Assembly: GCA_045638085.1 (NCBI GenBank)
Contig: JAZUAQ010000187.1
Location: 1-25,699 of the forward strand
Direction of reading: 5' to 3'
Source: SIG459 sp045638085
GTDB lineage: Bacteria; Bacillota; Clostridia; Oscillospirales; Oscillospiraceae
Length of the DNA stretch: 25,699 bases
Position 1 is the first letter of the stretch. The number at the start of each line of letters is the position of its first letter. Below are positions 20,813 through 25,699 of the stretch, one piece after another. The notes beneath the pieces are model-generated. The model worked only from the letters and a program-made list of their open reading frames with translations, ran no database searches and was not told where the DNA came from. The position numbers and the translations under genes are program-made.

Positions 20813-21163
20813 ATGGACATAACACTTGAACGCATTTTGTCTCTTTTGCCGCGGAAACCCGATGGCAAGCCCACTCACGGAAGCAAAAAGGAGTTCGCTC
20901 AGAAAATTGGGTTTAAGGACGGCACAATATTGGCAGATTGGGAGGCTGGCCGCAGTGACTCCTACCGCAACTACCTTTACGAGATTTCTGTCAAATATAA
21001 TGTGAGTGTGGAGTGGCTTAAAGGCGAAAGCAATATAAAAGAAAACACCACCTGCTATATGGGGGACGACATTTCAAGGCTGTTTGCGCAGCTCGCGCCG
21101 GAGAACAAGGAGCTTGTGCAACAACTCGTTATTCAATTAGTAAAGTCGCAGCAATACACATAA
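20813..21163 (+). CDS. XRE/Cro-CI type helix-turn-helix regulator
   Basis: This is a 116-aa protein. The N-terminus holds a helix-turn-helix of the phage-repressor type: ERILSLLPRK...HGSKKEFAQKIGFKDGTILADWEAGRSDSYRNYLYEISVKYNVSVEWLKGE, with the closing phrase VSVEWLKGE typical of XRE proteins. The C-terminal helix (FAQLAPENKELVQQLVIQLVK) probably dimerises. The ATG at 20813 has GAGG eight bases upstream; a longer in-frame reading would overlap the membrane-protein gene. Such small regulators are common on mobile elements. Its target could be this unit itself. Confidence 0.82.
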   Translation: MDITLERILSLLPRKPDGKPTHGSKKEFAQKIGFKDGTILADWEAGRSDSYRNYLYEISVKYNVSVEWLKGESNIKENTTCYMGDDISRLFAQLAPENKELVQQLVIQLVKSQQYT

Positions 21164-21167
21164 TAAG

Positions 21168-21248
21168 CATATCGCCTATGCACTTGAGGTCAGACCCAAT
21201 GAAATCATCGCGGCGATCGAAGACGAAATAAAAAATATTCCTAAATAA
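21168..21248 (+). pseudogene. Possible C-terminal remnant of an HTH protein
   Basis: The frame ending at 21248 reads IAYALEVRPNEIIAAIEDE, which looks like the last helix and tail of an XRE-type protein (K-I-A-x-A-L-x-V-x-P-x-E). It has no start codon or helix-turn-helix in front of it. It may be debris from a second regulator. Confidence 0.25.
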
Positions 21249-21279
21249 AAATCCTCCCCTTTCATAGGGGAGGATTTTT
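21247..21279. terminator. Terminator after the XRE gene
   Basis: A 14-bp stem (AAAAATCCTCCCCT/AGGGGAGGATTTTT) has a 5-nt loop and A/T flanks on both sides. Confidence 0.88.
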
Positions 21280-21307
21280 GTGTCTCTATCCGCCCGCCAA
21301 AATCTGA

Positions 21308-21336
21308 TTGCCATATTATGGAAGATGTGCTATCAT
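21308..21336 (+). promoter_or_regulatory. Promoter of the 21.4-kb lipoprotein gene
   Basis: TTGCCA (21308-21313), 17 bp and TATCAT (21331-21336) lie 35 bp before the chosen start codon. Confidence 0.65.
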
Positions 21337-21371
21337 TCCTTTTACCAAATATTTCAAGAAGAGGTAAGAAA

Positions 21372-21977
21372 ATGAAAAGAACAATAGCTTTTATTCTGGC
21401 AATGCTGCTGTGCCTTTCCCTTTGTGCCTGCGGCGAGAAAGAGCCCACTCCGGCGCCTATCGTTGTGGACGGAAAAGAAGTCTCTGTTACGGATTTTCTC
21501 ATAGAGCATTTGAGCGAGTATGTCCAGAGCGAAGCTTATCTTGAGCGAGAGAAACGCTACATAGATATGACCGGTAACAAAGCTTTTCCCTTCACCGTCA
21601 CCAAGGTGATCGATCTCAACGCATGGGATATTGGTATGAATAGGCTCAGCGTCCATTTTCTTGCTGTAAAGGCAGATTGTATGTTAGCTGTTGATGAAAA
21701 TGGTATCAAGGATAGCATATTGCTGGTTGTTGACTACGAAACCGGAGAAGTCTACGACGAGCTTACCATCGACCCCAGCTATCAAGCCATGGATAATACA
21801 AAAGAACACGAACTTTGGGTCATGCTTAATAGTCCTCTGGTAGGCAGTGGCTATAACGGCGGCCCCATTTTAGGTTTTTCCGTGGATGACAATGGAAATA
21901 TTGTTAATGAGACCGAAACAAGAGTTGAGCTCTCTGAAAAGGACATAGCAAAAATCAACAAAGCATTGCATAAATAA
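21372..21977 (+). CDS. Lipoprotein of unknown function
   Basis: This is a 201-aa secreted lipoprotein. The signal peptide MKRTIAFILAMLLCLSLCACG ends in a lipobox (Cys at about residue 20). A short Pro-rich spacer (EKEPTPAP) precedes an alpha/beta domain containing FPFTVTKVIDLNAWDIGMNRLSVHF and LLVVDYETGEVYDELTID. The ATG at 21372 is chosen over an upstream ATG at 21318 because AAGAGG lies just before it and the signal peptide then starts correctly. It has its own promoter and terminator. No family was recognised. Confidence 0.82.
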   Translation: MKRTIAFILAMLLCLSLCACGEKEPTPAPIVVDGKEVSVTDFLIEHLSEYVQSEAYLEREKRYIDMTGNKAFPFTVTKVIDLNAWDIGMNRLSVHFLAVKADCMLAVDENGIKDSILLVVDYETGEVYDELTIDPSYQAMDNTKEHELWVMLNSPLVGSGYNGGPILGFSVDDNGNIVNETETRVELSEKDIAKINKALHK

Positions 21978-22015
21978 AAAAATCAGGGCGCCGAAATGGC
22001 ACCCTGATTTTTTTA
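21977..22015. terminator. Bidirectional terminator (lipoprotein and glycyl radical operon)
   Basis: A 10-bp stem (TCAGGGCGCC/GGCACCCTGA, one mismatch) lies between A7 and T7, so it serves both converging units. Confidence 0.88.
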
Positions 22016-22024
22016 TTTAATATC

Positions 22025-22984
22025 TCAATGGATGGTTACGGGCAGGCCGTATTCCTCCATTATTTTTTTCAGCTTCTGCATAAATTCGTCGCTGGGGGGA
22101 GTTGCCTCCACGGCCTTTTCGTCGCTTATGCGAAGATATTTCATCACGCCCAGATTATGGTAGGGCAAAAGCTGCACCACGCTCACCGCGTCACCAAGAG
22201 TTTTGCAAAACTCGGCGGTTGCGCGGATGTTCTCCTCGTCATCGTTGAAAAGGGGAATGACGGGTATGCGTATCTGGAGCTTTTTGCCGTTTTCGGCGAG
22301 AAGTTTTGCGTTGGCGAGTATCTGCTCATTGGGGACTTTCACCACCGCGTTGTGCTTTTCGCTGTCCATGTGTTTGAGGTCATAGAGATAAAGATCAGTG
22401 TAGGGCATGGTTTTTGCAACGGTGTCCCACTGGGCAAAGCCGGAGGTATCAAGGGCGGTGTGTACTCCCTTTTCCTTCATGCGTTTGAAAACTTCCACAA
22501 CGAAATCCACCTGACAGAGAGCCTCGCCTCCGGAGATGGTGATTCCGCCGCCGGAACGGTCATAGAAGGCCTTGTCCTGCATAAGACGCTCCACAAGCTC
22601 TTCCACGGTGTAGTCCTCGCCGCAGATATAAAGGGCTTCCGCATAGCATTTATCGGCGCAAAGACCGCAGTCTGTGCAAGCCTCGCGCTTTACATGCACC
22701 ATCTGCAGCTCTTCGCCGGTGGTGGCGTCCTTGCGGATTTCTCCAAGCTCAATGGCATTTTCGGGGCAGGCTTTTATGCATCTGGATTTGCAGGCGTCGG
22801 TGCCCAGGCAGCGCATGGATATCCAGCTGAGCTGAGGCTTGAAGGACTGGGATTCGGGACTGTGGCACCAGGGGCAGCGCAGAGGGCAGCCCTTGAGAAA
22901 TGCGGTGGTGCGCACGCCGGGGCCATCCTGAACGGAAAAGCCCTGTATGTCATATAGTCTTCCGGTCAAATTTTCCGTACTCAT
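22025..22984 (-). CDS. Glycyl radical enzyme activating protein (radical SAM)
   Basis: This 319-aa activase installs the glycyl radical on the adjacent lyase-like enzyme. The radical SAM cysteines are in FLKGCPLRCPWCHSPE (C33-x3-C37-x2-C40). Two extra 4Fe-4S clusters are predicted from C-x-x-x-x-x-C-x-x-x-C...C-P (CLGTDACKSRCIKACPENA) and from ACTDCGLCADKCY. This insert is normal for activases of enzymes other than pyruvate formate-lyase. SGGEAL is present, as expected for the SAM-binding GGE motif. The ATG at 22984 follows AGGTGA, 21 bp after the enzyme gene's stop, in one operon. Confidence 0.95.
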   Translation of the reverse strand: MSTENLTGRLYDIQGFSVQDGPGVRTTAFLKGCPLRCPWCHSPESQSFKPQLSWISMRCLGTDACKSRCIKACPENAIELGEIRKDATTGEELQMVHVKREACTDCGLCADKCYAEALYICGEDYTVEELVERLMQDKAFYDRSGGGITISGGEALCQVDFVVEVFKRMKEKGVHTALDTSGFAQWDTVAKTMPYTDLYLYDLKHMDSEKHNAVVKVPNEQILANAKLLAENGKKLQIRIPVIPLFNDDEENIRATAEFCKTLGDAVSVVQLLPYHNLGVMKYLRISDEKAVEATPPSDEFMQKLKKIMEEYGLPVTIH

Positions 22985-23005
22985 TTCGTTTTCACCTGTG
23001 TCCGA

Positions 23006-25423
23006 TCAGACGTTCATTTCGGTGCGGCGGATAAGGTCATCCTGAGCATCCTTGTAAACTTCAACAAAGTAGGCGGAGAAGCCGGCAATTCTGACAACCA
23101 GATCCTTGTAGTTCTCGGGGTGAGCCTGAGCATCTCTGAGAGTTTCGGCGGAGACGATGTTCAGCTGAAGCTCCATTCCGCCGCCGTCAAAATAGGTCTG
23201 CATAACGGTGCGGAGCTTTTCAATGCCGTCCTCGCCGCTGAGAACGGTGGGGTGGAACTTCATATTGCAGAGAGTGCCGTTGGCGTACTTGCTCTGGTCA
23301 AACTTGAGGATGGAGCCGATGGTGGCAAGAGGACCGTTTTTGTCCATGCCCTGAACGGGGGAAATGCCGTCGGAAAGAGGAGCACCGGTTTTGCGTCCGT
23401 CGGGAGTTGCATGGTTGAATTTGCCCAGAACAACGTTCAGGGTGACAGGCCAGCAGCCTGCGGTCCAGCCGCAGCCGCGGGGGCTTGTGCCTCTGCAAAT
23501 GCCGTCGGCATAGGTGTCGGCAACGAACTTGAGATACTTGTCGGCCTCGGGGATGTTGTTGCCGTAGTGGGGAACTTTGCCGAGGATATACTGATGAAGA
23601 TCCTCATAGCCTTCCCAGTTATTGATGAGTGCATCATAGAGCTCTCTGGTGGTGGCAATCTTCTTGCGGAAGCAGACATAGTCGATAACGTTGAGGCTGT
23701 CGGCAACGGTGCCGTGACCGATGCTGGAGTTGCCTGCTGCGTTATACTTGGAGCCGCCCCACATGACGTCAAGACCGGACTCCATGCAGCCGTCCATGGT
23801 TGCGGAAAGCAGGGGGAGGGGACGGTGGAAGCTGTATATATATTCGTAGCAGTTTACCATGTTAACCTGCCACTTGGTGAAGTAATCTATCTGGGTCTTA
23901 TATGCGGCAAGAACCTCGTCCATGCTCTTCATATCGTAGAGATAGCCGGTGCGGGGGCCGCTGGGCTTATTTTCGGGAGCGCCGGGGAAGCGGAAGGGGT
24001 TGACGCCGTTATTGATGGCAAGCCAGAGGGCTGCGGGCAGTATGGTGTAGGAGTTGTTGCCGTCGCCGCCGGAGTTGGAGAAGTCGGAGCCACATACGCA
24101 GGGCTCAACGCAGCCGATAAGGCAGTAGTTGCGGGCGTCCTCAACGGGAATGCCGCGGCGGACTATGCTTTCAATGGCAACATCGTCATTTTCGAAGCAG
24201 GGAACACCGCCAACCTGCTTGTTGGTTTCAAGGGCTGCCTCCCAAAGATCGTTGGGGGTGTCCTTGTGGACGCGCAGGGCAACGGGGGGGTTATGGAGCT
24301 TCAGACGGGCGGAGGACTGGAGAACCAGATAGGTTGCAAGATTGGTGGAGTCGCTGCCGTCTTTATTCATGCCGCCGATAGTGATAAGCTGACCGGAAGT
24401 GTAGCCGGGGCCGGAACGGGTCTTGAGCTCGGACCAGACCTTGTTGCACTCGGCAACCTTGAGCATAAAGAGATCCATAAGCTCCTGAGCCTGCTCGCGG
24501 GTGATGCGTCCTGCCTCAAGGTCGGCATCCAGATACTTGCCAACATAGAGGTCAAGACGGCCGTAGCTTATGCCGTGGAGCTGAGCGTCGAGAATGTGTC
24601 CCATCTGGTAGAGGTAGCAAGCCTGCAGAGCCTCGTGATAGGTGCGGCAGGGCTTTTCGATTATCCAGTCAAGGCTGTCTGCCATCTGGAGAAGTTCGGC
24701 CTTGCGCTTGGGATCGCTGCAGCTTTCGGCCTGGCGGAGGCACTCTGCGGCATAGCGTTTGGTGTATATGATGAGACCCTCGGTGACGATATCAACGGAG
24801 CGGTAGAAAATGTATTTTTTGGCCTCGTCGCCGCCGATGCCGTTTTCCTCAAGCTCGCGCATCTTCTCTCTGGCCTCGTCGCGTACGGAGCCCAGACCTC
24901 TGTCAACAACGGTCCAGAAGTTTCCGCAGTAATGTCCGATGGGGTTCTGGCAGTTTCTCTTTTCAAGGAAGTTGAGAACGCCTGCGCCGGAAAGCTGCTT
25001 ATAGGATTCGGGGAGATACTTGTCGATTATGGCGCTGGTGCAGTTTTTCTCCCAGAAATGACCGGTTTTCTTTATGTAATCATAGGTCTCCTGATCGATG
25101 TCATAGGGGTCAACGGAGCGGGTGGGCAGGGTGTCAATCTCGTCCAAAAACCACCAGAAGGAGTTTTCGGGGAAAAGGGCGCAGCCGCGGTAAGTCTCTG
25201 CGGCAAAGCCGACGATGAGCTCATCCTCGTTAACGGGGGTGGGCATTTTCTCAAAAAGGTTGCGCAGGTTTTCGGCGCGCTTCAAAATGCCGGTAATATC
25301 GGGATTTTCCATATAAAACTCGGTGACAAGCTTATAACGGTTGAGGTCAATTTTGGGCTTGGTGGAGCGGTATTTTTCTCTTACTCTCTGTACGCGCTCG
25401 GTCATGGGTGCGTTCTGATACAT
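23006..25423 (-). CDS. Glycyl radical enzyme of unassigned substrate (PFL family)
   Basis: This 805-aa enzyme has the full family length. The thiyl-radical cysteine is Cys438 in GCVEP, with Glu440 as the acid/base residue typical of dehydratase-, lyase- and C-N/C-S-cleaving members; PFL itself has a CC pair. The radical-bearing glycine is Gly781 in RIAGFSAYF near the C-terminus. SDGISPVQGMDKNGP is also family-typical. The active-site loop continues CVCGSD, adding two further cysteines near the catalytic one. It is anaerobic and oxygen-sensitive, and is activated by its operon partner. No shell-protein or microcompartment gene is visible, so a cytosolic role is likely. Candidates such as glycerol, choline, hydroxyproline or arylacetate chemistry cannot be separated by eye. 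Confidence 0.93.
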   Translation of the reverse strand: MYQNAPMTERVQRVREKYRSTKPKIDLNRYKLVTEFYMENPDITGILKRAENLRNLFEKMPTPVNEDELIVGFAAETYRGCALFPENSFWWFLDEIDTLPTRSVDPYDIDQETYDYIKKTGHFWEKNCTSAIIDKYLPESYKQLSGAGVLNFLEKRNCQNPIGHYCGNFWTVVDRGLGSVRDEAREKMRELEENGIGGDEAKKYIFYRSVDIVTEGLIIYTKRYAAECLRQAESCSDPKRKAELLQMADSLDWIIEKPCRTYHEALQACYLYQMGHILDAQLHGISYGRLDLYVGKYLDADLEAGRITREQAQELMDLFMLKVAECNKVWSELKTRSGPGYTSGQLITIGGMNKDGSDSTNLATYLVLQSSARLKLHNPPVALRVHKDTPNDLWEAALETNKQVGGVPCFENDDVAIESIVRRGIPVEDARNYCLIGCVEPCVCGSDFSNSGGDGNNSYTILPAALWLAINNGVNPFRFPGAPENKPSGPRTGYLYDMKSMDEVLAAYKTQIDYFTKWQVNMVNCYEYIYSFHRPLPLLSATMDGCMESGLDVMWGGSKYNAAGNSSIGHGTVADSLNVIDYVCFRKKIATTRELYDALINNWEGYEDLHQYILGKVPHYGNNIPEADKYLKFVADTYADGICRGTSPRGCGWTAGCWPVTLNVVLGKFNHATPDGRKTGAPLSDGISPVQGMDKNGPLATIGSILKFDQSKYANGTLCNMKFHPTVLSGEDGIEKLRTVMQTYFDGGGMELQLNIVSAETLRDAQAHPENYKDLVVRIAGFSAYFVEVYKDAQDDLIRRTEMNV

Positions 25424-25471
25424 ATTATATTATCTCCTTTTCGGACGAATATTTGCTTTTATTCCAATTTA

Positions 25472-25500
25472 AATATATCATCTGCCACTGAGGGTGTCAA
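25472..25500 (-). promoter_or_regulatory. Promoter of the glycyl radical operon
   Basis: On the minus strand, TTGACA (25495-25500), 17 bp and TATATT (25472-25477) lie about 50 bp before the start codon. Confidence 0.82.
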
Positions 25501-25548
25501 GAATTGCGCGGCAGTATGATTTGTCCGTGATTCAGTAAACAAATAAAA

Positions 25549-25581
25549 AATCGGCAGAGCTTTTGCTCTGCCGATTTTTAT
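25549..25581 (-). terminator. Terminator of the gene at the window's right edge
   Basis: A 12-bp stem (AATCGGCAGAGC with its complement) is followed on the minus strand by TTTTTTATTTG, 11 bp after the partial gene's stop. Confidence 0.88.
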
Positions 25582-25591
25582 TATAAGTTTA

Positions 25592-25699
25592 TCAGAAAAC
25601 AATGTTCTCCAGAGGAACAAGGTACTGCTCCTTGCGGTTGCGAAGCTCTGCAAGATAGCTGGTGTCGGAGGTGGTGTTGTGGAGCTCCTGAATGTAGTT
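25592..25699 (-). CDS. C-terminus of an unknown protein (partial)
   Basis: Only the last 35 codons are present: the peptide begins NYIQELHNTTSDTSYLAEL and ends with LVPLENIVF before a TGA. The frame runs open to the window edge and is followed by a strong terminator, so it is the 3' end of a real gene upstream of the glycyl radical operon. The family was not recognised. Confidence 0.65.
   Translation of the reverse strand, partial: NYIQELHNTTSDTSYLAELRNRKEQYLVPLENIVF

Noticed and set aside
22025..25423. Possible bacterial microcompartment locus around the glycyl radical enzyme
   Set aside because: No shell protein, aldehyde dehydrogenase or encapsulation peptide could be found in the window.
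23120..25519. A 799-codon open frame on the plus strand opposite the glycyl radical enzyme
   Set aside because: Its protein is an Ala/Gly/Val-rich shadow of a GC-biased real gene, with no motifs. The minus strand carries clear family signatures, promoter and ribosome binding site.

Overview
The window looks like a chromosomal piece of a spore-forming clostridial Firmicute, probably a gut member of the Oscillospirales or a relative. The evidence is a SpoIIQ-type M23 protein with a good forespore-type promoter, many LxxC lipoproteins of the 'LCACG' type, a glycyl radical enzyme with its activase, strong GGAGG ribosome binding sites and hairpin-plus-T terminators. Most genes are on the minus strand.

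Region by region. (1) Positions 1-6224 (minus) hold a catabolic and transport operon: enolase-superfamily enzyme, two ABC permeases, periplasmic-type binding lipoprotein, ABC ATPase, Gfo/Idh/MocA oxidoreductase, and the start of a creatininase-like gene that runs off the window. An AraC-family regulator (6405-7376, plus) is divergent from it, and the shared intergenic region holds repeated TTGCAA boxes. The likely logic is inducible uptake and breakdown of a small organic compound, which the sequence does not identify. (2) Positions 7418-7740 hold tRNA-Met, tRNA-Glu and tRNA-Val (minus) behind a consensus promoter. (3) Positions 7823-11759 hold SpoIIQ-like M23, a radical SAM protein coupled to a DUF951 protein behind RarA, and a cytidylate-kinase-like protein. 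(4) Positions 11874-13446 hold a two-gene lipoprotein operon (DUF4358 and an SGNH hydrolase). (5) Positions 13552-16551 hold a fused ABC ATPase/FtsX permease. (6) Positions 16759-16947 hold tRNA-Asp and tRNA-Thr.

(7) Positions 16950-21280 are accessory-looking. They contain a Cys-repeat lipoprotein, a degenerate full-length copy of tRNA-Thr with its terminator, a strongly folded candidate non-coding RNA with its own promoter and terminator, a PBECR4-like nuclease/toxin gene just behind that terminator, a tiny CxxC ORF, a small membrane protein and an XRE-type regulator. The 19-21 kb part is visibly richer in A+T than the rest. It is the most likely place for something undescribed, namely an RNA plus PBECR4 pair laid out like a type III toxin-antitoxin locus.

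(8) Positions 21372-21977 hold a lipoprotein. Positions 22025-25423 hold a glycyl radical enzyme and its activase (minus) under a consensus promoter. The window ends in the C-terminus of another minus-strand gene. Function calls are from motif reading only; no database search was run.
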